Counted from the first letter of the stretch, positions 35,776-45,148 are shown. The stretch: DNA of 64,000 nucleotides from Rhizobium tibeticum (GCF_900110205.1 NZ_FOCV01000006.1:1-64000); one strand, 5' to 3'. Program-made: numbers and translations. The notes: generated by a model not told the origin, from the letters alone.

Positions 35776-36426
35776 ATGCCACCCGATACGACGGACTGTT
35801 GGACGCCAGTCGCCCTTTCCGCGGATCTGCCGTCGGGAACGGTAATGCCGGCACGCACACCGGTCGGATCGATCGCGCTGTGGAGAAGCGAGGCAGGGCG
35901 TGCATCTGCATCGGCGGACCGATGTCCGCATCGTGGCATGCGCCTGTCCCACGGCTTTGTTCGCGGCGAGGCTTTGTCCTGCATCTATCACGGCTGGAGT
36001 TACGCACAGGCCGGACACTGTCTGCGCATTCCGGCCCATCCGGGCCTCATACCGCCGGAGACGATCCGCGTCGCAACACAACAGGTCGAGGAATCCGGCG
36101 GGGTGATCTGGGTAGCCGTTGGAGAGCCGGTCGACGAGCCACCGCGGTTTCAAGGCCTTCTCCCCCTGCGCTCGCTGACGGCTGATGCCGGCATTGCCGC
36201 CATTGAAGCCGCAGCCGGCGAAAAGAGGAGCGCCGACGGCCTTCTAAGGATCGCGCGGCATTCGAAAGAGACGTGGCTCTTGCTTCTCGCACAGGCGCAG
36301 TCCGAGACGCTCATTCATGTTCTTGTCAATGACGATGCCACGCCTTGCGAACGCATCTTGGCGTCCCACTCCGCCGAGACCGTGCGGCGCATGGCGGAAG
36401 ATTTCGAAACAAAAGGGATCGCGTGA
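35776..36426 (+). CDS. Separate Rieske 2Fe-2S protein of a ring oxygenase
   Basis: A 216-residue protein. The Rieske cluster motif is complete: CPHRGMRLSHG (Cys-x-His) and ALSCIYHGWSY (Cys-x-x-His), in the first 90 residues. The remainder has no iron ligands of a catalytic domain and ends in ETVRRMAEDFETKG. Its stop overlaps the next ATG by one base (TGATG), and the next protein has the matching catalytic domain without a Rieske motif. I infer that the two form one two-polypeptide Rieske oxygenase. It heads the purine-related operon. Confidence 0.8.
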   Translation: MPPDTTDCWTPVALSADLPSGTVMPARTPVGSIALWRSEAGRASASADRCPHRGMRLSHGFVRGEALSCIYHGWSYAQAGHCLRIPAHPGLIPPETIRVATQQVEESGGVIWVAVGEPVDEPPRFQGLLPLRSLTADAGIAAIEAAAGEKRSADGLLRIARHSKETWLLLLAQAQSETLIHVLVNDDATPCERILASHSAETVRRMAEDFETKGIA

Positions 36427-37265
36427 TGGCACAGGGAGCGATGCTCGACGAGTGGTATCCGGTCGGTCTTTTCAGCCAGCTCCACGACAAGGCGTACAAG
36501 ACCGTTTTGATGGGCGAACCGATCGAAGTCTCGCTCGACGACGGCGGCAGCGCTACAGTCACCTCAAGCGATCGGCGCGCGCTGCCCGTTTGCGTTCGCT
36601 ATGGCCACGTCTGGTCCTCTCTCGGCGCCCCGCAAAAGGACTTGTTTTCGATCCCCGAGGCTGATCAGCCTGGTCGCCGATTTGTCGACGTTGGCGTCGT
36701 TCGCGTGCGGTGTTCGCCGCTTCGCGCCGTGGAGAACTTTCTCGACATCGCGCATTTTCCCTTCGTGCATACCGACATCTTAGGTGCGGAACCGCATACC
36801 GAGGTTCAGAACTATAAGGTCGAAATCCGCGAGGACGAGGTCTGGGCAACACAGGTGAAATTCTACCAGCCACAGGCTGCAAAATCGGCAAGCGGCGGCA
36901 TCACGACGGAATACATGTATCGGGTACCGGCTCCGACCTGCTCGGTGCTTTATAAAACCTGCCCGCCGCGCCCCAGTGAATGGGACGTCATTACACTTTT
37001 CGTGCAGCCGCTTGCTGAGGATCTGTGCGACGTCTGGCCATGGATGGCGCTCTTTGACGATGTCACACCGATGACCGATCTCATCCACTTCCAGCAGACG
37101 ATCTTCCTCCAGGACAGGTCGATCCTTGAAAACCAGATCCCGCGTCTTTTGCCACTCGACCCCGGCATGGAAATCCCGACGCGAGCCGACCTGACGTCGG
37201 TCGCTTACCGACGCTGGCTGAAACGCCACAACTACACCTATGGCGCACAGTTGGTGGCGCAATGA
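36426..37265 (+). CDS. Oxygenase catalytic subunit without Rieske domain
   Basis: A 279-residue protein that corresponds to the C-terminal catalytic part of a Rieske non-heme iron oxygenase. The iron-binding facial pair is visible: ENFLDIAHFPFVHTD with two His and preceding Asp/Asn, and a later acidic stretch DRSILENQIPRLLP. The N-terminal CxH/CxxH motif of ordinary alpha subunits is missing; it is supplied by the gene upstream. The Rieske gene overlaps by one base and the GST gene by four. Its substrate is plausibly a purine or related heterocycle, judged only by the downstream genes. Confidence 0.78.
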   Translation: MAQGAMLDEWYPVGLFSQLHDKAYKTVLMGEPIEVSLDDGGSATVTSSDRRALPVCVRYGHVWSSLGAPQKDLFSIPEADQPGRRFVDVGVVRVRCSPLRAVENFLDIAHFPFVHTDILGAEPHTEVQNYKVEIREDEVWATQVKFYQPQAAKSASGGITTEYMYRVPAPTCSVLYKTCPPRPSEWDVITLFVQPLAEDLCDVWPWMALFDDVTPMTDLIHFQQTIFLQDRSILENQIPRLLPLDPGMEIPTRADLTSVAYRRWLKRHNYTYGAQLVAQ

Positions 37266-37921
37266 AGCTCTACGATTACATCCTTTCACCCAGCTGCTAC
37301 AAAGTGCGTCTGATGGCGGCACTGACGGGCGTGAAGCTCGATCTCAGGCCGGTGGATTTTCATCCCGGCGCCGAGCATCGCGGGCTCGAGCTCATGGCGA
37401 TTAACCCTGCAGGCTCCATACCGATCCTTAAAGACGGGGCGCTCATCCTGACCGAATCATCTTCGATGCTTGTCTATCTTGCGGCAAAGAGCGCTCCGGA
37501 GTGGCTCGGCGGCGGCACGGCCGAGGAAGCCGCCCGCGTGCAGCAATGGCTTTCCTTTTCGCACCGGCTGACGGCAAGTCTTGGCGGCGCGCGTCTGCAT
37601 GAGATGTTGCTCCGGCCCGGGGATATTGCCGTCCTCCAGGCACAGGGCATCGCGGCGCTACGCGAGTTGGAAGCGGGGCTCGTCGAACAGAAGCTGCGCG
37701 GCATGCCGTTTCTCGCATCACACCATGCGACAGTCGCCGATATCGCCTGCTTCCCCTACGTGGCGCTCGCGCCGGACGGTGGCGTTTCACTCGATCCCTA
37801 TCCCGCGATCCGCCTCTGGTCGCGCGCAATCCGCGCGCTTGACTCCTTCATCGAGATGCCGGGCATCCACCGGTTGCACGAGCTGAAGCCCGAACCTCAG
37901 ATCGGGTCGGGCGAGGAGTGA
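37262..37921 (+). CDS. Glutathione S-transferase family protein
   Basis: A 219-residue GST with an N-terminal thioredoxin-like domain (MKLYDYILSPSCYKVRLM, a Ser/Cys site, then NPAGSIPILKDG and the gamma-glutamyl-binding ESSSML) and a helical C-terminal domain with ATVADIACFPY. In ring-cleavage operons such proteins isomerise or deglutathionylate products, or serve maintenance roles. It overlaps the oxygenase by ATGA and precedes the amidohydrolase by one base, so it is in the same operon. Role is uncertain. Confidence 0.82.
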   Translation: MKLYDYILSPSCYKVRLMAALTGVKLDLRPVDFHPGAEHRGLELMAINPAGSIPILKDGALILTESSSMLVYLAAKSAPEWLGGGTAEEAARVQQWLSFSHRLTASLGGARLHEMLLRPGDIAVLQAQGIAALRELEAGLVEQKLRGMPFLASHHATVADIACFPYVALAPDGGVSLDPYPAIRLWSRAIRALDSFIEMPGIHRLHELKPEPQIGSGEE

Positions 37922-37922
37922 C

Positions 37923-39302
37923 ATGGCCGGATATCTCCTGAAGAACTGCGCGGCTGTGATCGTTGACGAGGGCAAGGGCCCGACAGTCCAACGCAATGTC
38001 GACATTCTGACAAACGGCCGGGCGATCCAGGCCATCGGCGAAGATCTTGGCCAAAGCGAGCTGCCGGTCGGAACAATCGTGGAAGATGCCACCGGCTGGT
38101 TCGTCTACCCGGGGCTCGTCAACACCCACCATCACTTCTTCCAGTGCTTCGTGCGCAATCGCGCGGACCTCGACTGGACGAAGCTTTCAGTTATCGAGTG
38201 GCTTGACCGCATCTATCCGGTCTTCTCGCGGCTCAACGAGGATTGCTTCTACCACGCCTCGGTCACGGCGATGGCCGAGTTGATCAAGCATGGCTGCACC
38301 ACGGCCTTTGACCACCAATATTGCTTCCCGCGACATGCCGGCAAACGGCTGATCGACCGCCAGTTCGAGGCAGCCGATCTTTTCGGGATGCGCTTTCACG
38401 CCGGTCGTGGCGGCAATACCTTGCCGAAGTCAAAGGGCTCGACCATTCCGGATCAGATGCTGGAAACGACGGACGAATTCATCGGTGATTGTGAGCGCCT
38501 TATCGACAGCTATCACGATGCGAGCCCCTTCAGCATGCGCCAGGTGGTGGTCGCCCCCTGCCAGCCGGTTAATTGCTACCGTGAGACCTTCGTCGAGTCG
38601 GTCGCGCTGGCACGCGATCGCGGCGTCCAGATGCACACGCATGTTGGCGAGGGCGAGAGCCCGGTCATTGCGGCGCGGCACGGAATGCGCACGGTCGACT
38701 ATTGCGCGGAACTCGGCTTTGCCGGCCCAGATGCCTTCTATGCCCATTGCTGGGAACTGACACATGACGAACTGCGCAAAATGGCTGCAAGCGGCACCGG
38801 TGTTTCTCATTGCCCGGAGCCAGTCTATCTGGTTGGCGCAGAAGTGACGGATATCCCCGCCATGGCAGCGTTCGGCCTTCGGGTGGGGCTGGGCTGCGAC
38901 GGAGCAGCCTCCAACGACAATTCAAATCTGATGCATTGCCTGCACTCAGCCTACATGCTGCAGTGCCTGGCGGCATCCACGCGCCTCCACCGGGTTCCGG
39001 CTCCGGTCGATTTCCTCGGCTATGCAACAACAGGCGGCGCTGCCCTGCTTGGGCGCAGCGACATCGGTCGACTTGCACCAGGTATGGCCGCTGATCTTTT
39101 TGCAATCGACACACGGCGCATGGACTATGTCGGCACACGCCACGATCCACTGAGCCTGATGGCCAAAGTCGGCATCGGCATGCCGACCGACTTGACCATG
39201 ATCAACGGCCGTATCGTCTGGCAGAAAGGCGAATTCGCGGGCCTCGACGAAGCCCGGCTGTTTGCCGAGGCCGAGGCCGCTCTTTCGACTGTGGAATTTT
39301 AG
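37923..39302 (+). CDS. 8-oxoguanine deaminase-like amidohydrolase
   Basis: A 459-residue amidohydrolase of the AtzA/TrzN/8-oxoguanine deaminase group. Metal ligands and catalytic residues are in order: VNTHHHFFQ, MHTHVGEGE, AHCWEL, GVSHCPEP and GLGCDGAASND (terminal Asp). The HHHF and CDGAASND signature favours 8-oxoguanine (or guanine) deaminase over chlorohydrolase. It sits between the oxygenase/GST genes and a nucleoside-type ABC importer. Product is expected to be uric acid from 8-oxoguanine. The symbol is withheld because related triazine enzymes share these motifs. Confidence 0.82.
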   Translation: MAGYLLKNCAAVIVDEGKGPTVQRNVDILTNGRAIQAIGEDLGQSELPVGTIVEDATGWFVYPGLVNTHHHFFQCFVRNRADLDWTKLSVIEWLDRIYPVFSRLNEDCFYHASVTAMAELIKHGCTTAFDHQYCFPRHAGKRLIDRQFEAADLFGMRFHAGRGGNTLPKSKGSTIPDQMLETTDEFIGDCERLIDSYHDASPFSMRQVVVAPCQPVNCYRETFVESVALARDRGVQMHTHVGEGESPVIAARHGMRTVDYCAELGFAGPDAFYAHCWELTHDELRKMAASGTGVSHCPEPVYLVGAEVTDIPAMAAFGLRVGLGCDGAASNDNSNLMHCLHSAYMLQCLAASTRLHRVPAPVDFLGYATTGGAALLGRSDIGRLAPGMAADLFAIDTRRMDYVGTRHDPLSLMAKVGIGMPTDLTMINGRIVWQKGEFAGLDEARLFAEAEAALSTVEF

Positions 39303-39325
39303 GACACCAAAAAGGGGAACCAAAC

Positions 39326-40423
39326 ATGACAATGATTACCCGCAGAACCCTGATGCAGACAGCCGCCGCTGCAGGCCTCGCCGGCGCCATTGGCGGCCGC
39401 GCGGCGCTGGCGGCTGACAAACCGCTCGGCATCGCACTCGTCGTGCCCTCTCCGATCGGCGACGTTGGCTGGGGGCACGCGCTCGCTGCCGGCCTCGACC
39501 CCATCAAGGCCGCCTATGGCGACAAGGTGAAGGTGACGGTCGTCGAGAATATTCCCGAAGGCCCGGACGCTGACCGGATCATGAACAAGACGGTCGCCGA
39601 CGGAAACACGTTCCTGATCGCCGGTTCCTTCGGGTATCAGAACGGTGCCCTGCAGATCGCCCGCCGCAATCCTAAAGTCACCGTATTGCATGCATCAGGC
39701 TTTCAGGTGGCCCCGAATTTCTCGCCATTTGCTGCCAAGTATTTCCAGGGCACCTATCTGCTTGGCATGGCGGCCGCCGCCTTGTCCAAGACCGGCAAGC
39801 TCGGTTCGGTTTCTGCCTTCGCCATCCCCGAGTTGATCACCTCCATCAATGCTTTCACGCTCGGTGCTCAGGCCGTCCGGCCCGATATCGAGGTTTCGGT
39901 CGTGTGGGTGAACTCGTGGTTCGATCCGGCCAAGGAGCAGGAAGCGGCGAAGGCCCTGATTGCCCAAAAATGCGACGTGATCTTCTCCAATGCGCAGGAC
40001 ACGCCCTCCGTCATTTCGGCATGTGAGGAAGCCGGCGTCTATGCCTTCAACCTCAACTCGTCGATGAAAAGCTACGCCCCGAAGACCTATCTCGGCTGCG
40101 TCTCCACCGACTGGTCACCGTTCTTCAAGGCCTCGGTCGATGCCCATCTATCCAACACGTTCAAGGGCGCAAATACCTTCCTTGGTGTTGCCGACAAGGT
40201 TGTCGAGGTCGTCGATTGGAACCCCGCGATCCCCGCCGACACGATGACCAAGATCAAGGCGGCAGAGAAAAAGATCGCCGACGGAAGCCTTTCGCCGTTT
40301 ACCGGACCAATCACCAAGGCCGATGGCAGTGAGGGCGCTGCCTCCGGCAAAACCCTGACGGATGGCGAAATCGTGGCCATGGACTGGCACGTAAAGGGCG
40401 TGACCACGCCCCTGCCGAAGTAA
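39326..40423 (+). CDS. BMP-family ABC substrate-binding protein
   Basis: A 365-residue periplasmic binding protein. The N-terminus has a twin-arginine-type export signal (MITRRTLMQTAAAAG), then the family start LGIALVVPSPIGDVGWGHA, YFQGTYLLGMAAAALSKTG and NSWFDPAKEQEAAKALI. BMP-family proteins bind purine nucleosides or related bases. It precedes the ATPase by three bases and is followed by two permeases, a complete importer. Its position after an oxoguanine deaminase supports a purine ligand. Confidence 0.88.
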   Translation: MTMITRRTLMQTAAAAGLAGAIGGRAALAADKPLGIALVVPSPIGDVGWGHALAAGLDPIKAAYGDKVKVTVVENIPEGPDADRIMNKTVADGNTFLIAGSFGYQNGALQIARRNPKVTVLHASGFQVAPNFSPFAAKYFQGTYLLGMAAAALSKTGKLGSVSAFAIPELITSINAFTLGAQAVRPDIEVSVVWVNSWFDPAKEQEAAKALIAQKCDVIFSNAQDTPSVISACEEAGVYAFNLNSSMKSYAPKTYLGCVSTDWSPFFKASVDAHLSNTFKGANTFLGVADKVVEVVDWNPAIPADTMTKIKAAEKKIADGSLSPFTGPITKADGSEGAASGKTLTDGEIVAMDWHVKGVTTPLPK

Positions 40424-40426
40424 GCC

Positions 40427-41950
40427 ATGACCGTCCCGCTCCTGTCGCTTCGCGGCATTTCGAAGAGCTACGGCCCGATCCATGCCAATCAAGGCATCGA
40501 TCTGGATGTTGCGCCGCAGTCGATCCATGCAATTCTCGGCGAAAACGGGGCGGGCAAATCGACGCTGATGAAGATGATCTATGGCGTCGAGCCGCCAGAC
40601 AGCGGGACCGTTGTCTGGCAAGGCGAGCCCCTGGTCTTCGCCTCCCCCGCTGAGGCGAGGCGCAAGGGGATCGGCATGGTCTTCCAGCATTTTTCGCTGT
40701 TTGAGACCCTGACCGTCGTGGAAAATATTCAGCTGGTGGTTCCAGGCAGGAAAGCCGATCTCTTGCAGCGGATCGGCACACTCGGGCGTGATTTCGGCCT
40801 GGAGGTCGATCCGCTCGCCCATGTGCACGCGCTCTCCGTGGGCGAGCGACAGCGTGTAGAAATCATCCGTTGCCTGATGACCAATCCAAAGCTGCTGATC
40901 CTTGACGAGCCCACATCCGTTCTGCCGCCGCAACTCATAGAGACGCTCTTCGACACCTTGCGCAGGCTGCGCGATGGCGGCGTTTCCATCCTCTTCATCT
41001 CCCACAAGCTGGAGGAAATTCGCGCGATCTGCGACAGGGCGACGATCCTACGCGGCGGGCGTGTCACGGGACATATCGACCCACGCATGCATGATGCCCA
41101 CGACCTCGCCCGCATGATGATCGGTCGCGACATGCCCGAGCCTATGCCGGCGCTGCCGCTCTCGGGCGGCGAGAAGCGGCTTGAGATCATCGGCCTTGAT
41201 CACCGGCCCGAAGATCCTTTTGCCGTGCCGTTGAGCGATATCACGCTCACCGTTCGTTCCGGCGAAATCCTCGGCATTGCCGGCATTTCGGGCAACGGTC
41301 AAAGCGAGCTCGCCTCATTGATCTCTGGCGAGGTTGTGCTGCCGAAAGAACAGCGCGACAGGATCTACATGATGGGGCAGGACGTCGGACGGCTGAACGC
41401 CGCCGCCCGACGCCAGCTTGGATTTGCATTCGTTCCGGAGGACCGGCTCGGACGGGGTGCGGTTCCGGAAATGTCGCTGGTTCTCAACAGCCTGTTGACG
41501 GCCCACCCCTTGAGCCTCTTGCGCCATGGCCTGATCGACAAGGAAAAGGCCACGGCCTTCACGAATGACTGCATTCGCCAATATGACGTTCGCACGCCCG
41601 GCCCGGACGCCGAGGCCGGCGCCCTTTCCGGCGGCAATCTGCAGAAGTTCATTGTCGGCCGCGAGATCATGCTGGCACCCAAGCTGCTTTTTGTCGCGCA
41701 ACCCACCTGGGGCGTCGATATTGGCGCAGCGTCTGCGGTGCGCCGCAGACTTGTCGCGTTACGCAATGACGGCATGGCCATTCTCGTGATTTCCGAGGAA
41801 CTCGAGGAGCTTTTCGAACTGTGCGATTTCATCCAGGTGATGCACCACGGCACGCTTAGCCCGCCGCTCGTCACCAGGGATACCCGACCCGAGGAGGTCG
41901 GCCGTTATATGATTGGCGCACAGTCCTTGCCAATGAAGGTCATTGCATGA
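40427..41950 (+). CDS. ABC importer ATPase (two nucleotide-binding domains)
   Basis: A 507-residue protein with two ATPase domains. The first is canonical: Walker A GENGAGKST, signature LSVGERQRVE and Walker B LLILDEPTS. The second has a degenerate Walker A (GISGNGQSEL), signature LSGGNLQKFIVGREI and LLFVAQPTWGVD, where Glu is replaced by Gln, as usual for the second domain of BMP/ribose-type importers. It therefore probably has one active site. It overlaps the first permease by ATGA. It powers purine nucleoside or base import. Confidence 0.92.
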   Translation: MTVPLLSLRGISKSYGPIHANQGIDLDVAPQSIHAILGENGAGKSTLMKMIYGVEPPDSGTVVWQGEPLVFASPAEARRKGIGMVFQHFSLFETLTVVENIQLVVPGRKADLLQRIGTLGRDFGLEVDPLAHVHALSVGERQRVEIIRCLMTNPKLLILDEPTSVLPPQLIETLFDTLRRLRDGGVSILFISHKLEEIRAICDRATILRGGRVTGHIDPRMHDAHDLARMMIGRDMPEPMPALPLSGGEKRLEIIGLDHRPEDPFAVPLSDITLTVRSGEILGIAGISGNGQSELASLISGEVVLPKEQRDRIYMMGQDVGRLNAAARRQLGFAFVPEDRLGRGAVPEMSLVLNSLLTAHPLSLLRHGLIDKEKATAFTNDCIRQYDVRTPGPDAEAGALSGGNLQKFIVGREIMLAPKLLFVAQPTWGVDIGAASAVRRRLVALRNDGMAILVISEELEELFELCDFIQVMHHGTLSPPLVTRDTRPEEVGRYMIGAQSLPMKVIA

Positions 41951-43047
41951 GCGCCCTGTCCGTTGCCTTTCTGCCCACGCTTGTCCGCCGGGAGCGCGCT
42001 TCGATTGCCGCAACGCTGGCAGCACCCTTCCTTGCCCTTGCGGCGGCCACCATCCTCAATCTCGGTCTCTACGTGCTGATGGGCCGCGATCCGGTGGATG
42101 TTGTCTACGCAATGCTGCTCGAGCCCTTTCTCTCCTGGGCTTCTTTTTCGGAGGTGCTGTTAAAGGCGGGACCGCTTCTGCTCATCGCACAGGGTCTAGC
42201 GATCGGCTTTCGCGCCAAGGTCTTCAACATCGGCGCCGAGGGCCAATTCATTTTGGGCGCCATTTTCGCATCCGCGATTCCCGTCTGGTTTCCTGAGGCA
42301 ACCGGGCAGTGGATTTGGCCGGTAATGCTGCTCCTTGGCGTCCTCGGCGGCGCCTTTTGGGCTTCGCTCACCGCATTCTGGCGCGTCAGGCTCAATGCCA
42401 ACGAAATCCTCGTTTCGCTTATGCTCAGCCTCGTTGCCGCGCAGCTTTTGAACTACCTGCTGCTGGGGCCATGGAAGGATCCGAACGGCTTCAACTTCCC
42501 CCAATCCGTGATGTTCCAGTATGATGCCATGGTGCCGATCCTGATTTCCGGTACGCGCGTCAACGTCTCGCTGCTGATTACCATCGCCCTTTCATTGGCC
42601 GCCTGGGTCTTCATGCAGAGGAGTTTCACCGGCTACAAGCTTCAGGTGGGTGGCCTGGCGCCGCGCGCGGCCGGTTATGCCGGCTTCAGGCAGGGCCGGG
42701 CGATCTGGCTATCGCTGCTGATCGGTGGCTGCGCAGCAGGCCTTGCCGGGGCGGCAGAGGTCGCCGGCCCCTTGGGACAACTGCAGCGCTCGATTTCTAC
42801 CGGCTACGGCTATGCGGCCATCATCGTCGCCTATCTCGGCGGCCTGCATCCAATCGGCATCGTCGCCTCCGCATTGTTCATGGCAGCACTTTATATCGGC
42901 GGCGACAACGCCATGGTGTCGGCAAACCTGCCAATCGCTGCGGTCCGTGTTTTCCAGGGCAGCCTCCTGCTCGCCTATCTGGTTGCCACTGCCTTCGTTC
43001 GGTATCGTCTCGAATGGCGCCGGAGCGCCTACCGGAGCCAGCCATGA
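41947..43047 (+). CDS. ABC permease, first subunit
   Basis: A 366-residue inner-membrane permease of the branched BMP/ribose-type family, with about ten hydrophobic segments and the family motif IGAEGQFILGAIFASAIP. It pairs with the shorter permease downstream. ATGA overlaps on both sides (with the ATPase and the second permease) indicate a tightly coupled operon. Confidence 0.9.
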   Translation: MSALSVAFLPTLVRRERASIAATLAAPFLALAAATILNLGLYVLMGRDPVDVVYAMLLEPFLSWASFSEVLLKAGPLLLIAQGLAIGFRAKVFNIGAEGQFILGAIFASAIPVWFPEATGQWIWPVMLLLGVLGGAFWASLTAFWRVRLNANEILVSLMLSLVAAQLLNYLLLGPWKDPNGFNFPQSVMFQYDAMVPILISGTRVNVSLLITIALSLAAWVFMQRSFTGYKLQVGGLAPRAAGYAGFRQGRAIWLSLLIGGCAAGLAGAAEVAGPLGQLQRSISTGYGYAAIIVAYLGGLHPIGIVASALFMAALYIGGDNAMVSANLPIAAVRVFQGSLLLAYLVATAFVRYRLEWRRSAYRSQP

Positions 43048-43955
43048 ACGCCATCGAGTTCATCCTTGCTGGCATGCTCGCGGCTGCGACGCCGTTTCTT
43101 CTCGCCGCGCTCGGCGAGCTGGTGGTCGAGCGTGCCGGCGTTCTCAACCTCGGCGTCGAAGGTCTCATGGCCTTTGGCGCGGCACTCGCCTTCATCATCG
43201 TCTATCATGGCGGTGGACACCTCCTAGGGTTTGTCGTCGCAGGGCTTGGCAGCGCCATCCTTTCCCTGGTCTTTGGGGTTATCGCGCTTGGGTTTCGTGC
43301 AAACCAGGTGGCAACCGGACTTGCCATCGGCATCCTCGGCCAGGGTCTGTCTGCACTCTTCGGCAAAACCTATGAGAGCTTGACGGTCAAGGGAATTCCA
43401 AAGCTTGCCCTTCCCTGGTTGTCCGACATCCCGATCGTTGGCGGGCTCTTCCGCCAGGACGCCGTCGTGTGGCTGTCGCTCGTGGCAACGCTCGCCATCT
43501 GGGCAATGTTTGCCTATTCGAAGATCGGCCTCGTTGTGCGCGCCGTCGGCGAAAATCCCAAGGCCGCCCACGCGATTGGCTATCCCGTCATTGCCGTTCG
43601 CTTTGCCGCCGTCGCATTCGGCGGCGCGATGGCCGGGTTTGCCGGCGCCTATGCGGCAGTGGTCTATACACCGCTCTGGGCAGATGGGATGATCGCCGGG
43701 CGCGGCTGGATCGCGATCGCGCTTGTCGTCTTCGGAACCTGGCTGACCGGCCGCATTTTCCTGGGGGCATGCCTCTTCGGTGCCGTATCATTGATCAGCC
43801 TTGCCGCCCAGGCGACGGGATTGAACGTTCCGTCCCAGCTGCTTGCAAGTCTGCCCTATCTCGTCACGATCATCGTGCTCGGCATCATTTCGGCAGATCG
43901 TCGCCTGTTAAAGCTGAATGGCGTTGCCTCGCTCGGCGAACCTTTCGAACGTTGA
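43044..43955 (+). CDS. ABC permease, second subunit
   Basis: A 303-residue permease with a NLGVEGLMAFGAALAF motif and about eight hydrophobic segments; it forms the second half of the translocation channel. The start at 43044 overlaps the end of the first permease by four bases. It is the last gene of the operon and converges with xdhC, with only nine bases between the stops. Confidence 0.9.
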   Translation: MNAIEFILAGMLAAATPFLLAALGELVVERAGVLNLGVEGLMAFGAALAFIIVYHGGGHLLGFVVAGLGSAILSLVFGVIALGFRANQVATGLAIGILGQGLSALFGKTYESLTVKGIPKLALPWLSDIPIVGGLFRQDAVVWLSLVATLAIWAMFAYSKIGLVVRAVGENPKAAHAIGYPVIAVRFAAVAFGGAMAGFAGAYAAVVYTPLWADGMIAGRGWIAIALVVFGTWLTGRIFLGACLFGAVSLISLAAQATGLNVPSQLLASLPYLVTIIVLGIISADRRLLKLNGVASLGEPFER

Positions 43956-43964
43956 CCTTGGGGA

Positions 43965-44822
43965 TTAAAGCCGGTGCTCTTGAAGCTTCTGTTTTTCGGT
44001 ATTGGACAACGCGTGACACGACAGGGCGGCCACCATGATTTCAGCGGCTGCGAGCGTTGCGATGACGGCGGGACGCTTGTCCCTTATGGCCGTGCCGCCG
44101 ATCGGGCAGACGAGGCGATCGACGAGCTCTTTCCTGCCGACTTCACGCGACAGCCAATTCTTGAAGGTCGCACGTTTTGTCTTCGAGCCGATCATCCCCA
44201 CATAGGCGGCATCGCCCCGACGCAGTGCTTCGGCGGCAATCAGAAAGTCGAGCGCATGGTCGTGGGTAAGAATGACAAATGCGCTTCCCGCCGGCGCATC
44301 GCGCACGATCGCCTCGGGCATTGCCGTCAGGCACGTTTCAATGCCCGATGCACGCGACGCGGCAAGCTCGTCTTCACGGGTATCGACCAGCACCGTACGC
44401 AAGGGCGCCAGCGACAATGCCGTTGCCAAAGCGTCGCCAACATGACCGGCGCCAAAAACATAAACATGAGGCCTTCGGGCAATCTCGGCGTCGGCTCGTG
44501 CAATCAGCTGGTCGGCAACGTCGCGCGTCACTGCGGTGAACGATAGCCCGACCCGACCACCGCAGCATTGGCCAATTTCCGGACCGAGGGGAATGCTCAT
44601 CGTTGTGGTCGGCTGCGATTGGCGAAGCGTGCGTCGTGCCTGGTCGATCGCCATATATTCCAGCTGCCCGCCGCCGATGGTTGAAAAGCAGCGGGTCTTG
44701 GCGACCAGCATCCAGGCATCGGTGTCGCGCGGCGTCGAGCCGACTGCCCCCGTCACTTCGACGAGGATGCAATCTGGCTCGTGGTGCAGAAAATCCCGCA
44801 AATCGTCGCGAGCGGCGGGCAT
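43965..44822 (-). CDS. xdhC: XdhC, xanthine dehydrogenase maturation factor
   Basis: A 285-residue XdhC-family protein, which binds the molybdenum cofactor and sulfurates it for delivery to xanthine dehydrogenase. Hallmarks are VEVTGAVGSTPRDTDAWMLV, IGGGQLEY, QCCGGRVGLSF and a Rossmann-like VYVFGAGHVGDAL with YVGMIGSKTKRATF. The ATG at 44822 is used because AAAGGAAAGG lies nine bases before it; a TTG nearer to that site would have no spacing. The gene upstream on the same strand is only a remnant of the enzyme's large subunit, so it may serve an enzyme encoded elsewhere. Confidence 0.88.
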   Translation of the reverse strand: MPAARDDLRDFLHHEPDCILVEVTGAVGSTPRDTDAWMLVAKTRCFSTIGGGQLEYMAIDQARRTLRQSQPTTTMSIPLGPEIGQCCGGRVGLSFTAVTRDVADQLIARADAEIARRPHVYVFGAGHVGDALATALSLAPLRTVLVDTREDELAASRASGIETCLTAMPEAIVRDAPAGSAFVILTHDHALDFLIAAEALRRGDAAYVGMIGSKTKRATFKNWLSREVGRKELVDRLVCPIGGTAIRDKRPAVIATLAAAEIMVAALSCHALSNTEKQKLQEHRL

Positions 44823-44827
44823 ACCGG

Positions 44828-45125
44828 TCAACCTTTCCTTTCAATTGCACGCATGCATTCGATGGCGATCAGCACACGCTCCGGCGTGGCTCGCGCATCG
44901 ATGCAGGGAGGAACATGATAGACCGCAACGCTCGGCGCCGCCATGGAGATTGCTTCAAGCACGGAGATTGCGAGCATGAACGGCGGCTCGCCGGCGGCTT
45001 TCGACCGACGAATGGTCTCTTCGCGGTTGACCGACCACTCGGCAAGGCGAATATTGAATATTCCCGGCCGGAAGCCAGAGGGATCTTGCGGTCGACGGCG
45101 GAATTTCCATGGGCGTAAATCCGAG
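44828..45125 (-). pseudogene. xdhB: C-terminal remnant of xanthine dehydrogenase large subunit
   Basis: On the minus strand the sequence reads FRPGIFNIRLAEWSVNREET, SKAAGEPPFMLAISVLEAIS and ATPERVLIAIE, then a stop at 44828-44830 five bases before xdhC. This is the C-terminus of the molybdenum-binding xanthine dehydrogenase subunit. Upstream of about 45050 the expected PST..RKIPLAS pieces are spread over other frames, and everything further is replaced by the AraC gene. It is a frameshifted tail of about 95 residues from a protein normally near 780. It shows that an xdhAB-xdhC operon was once here. Confidence 0.8.
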
Positions 45126-45148
45126 AGAAGTTGCGTATATTCTCAGCG

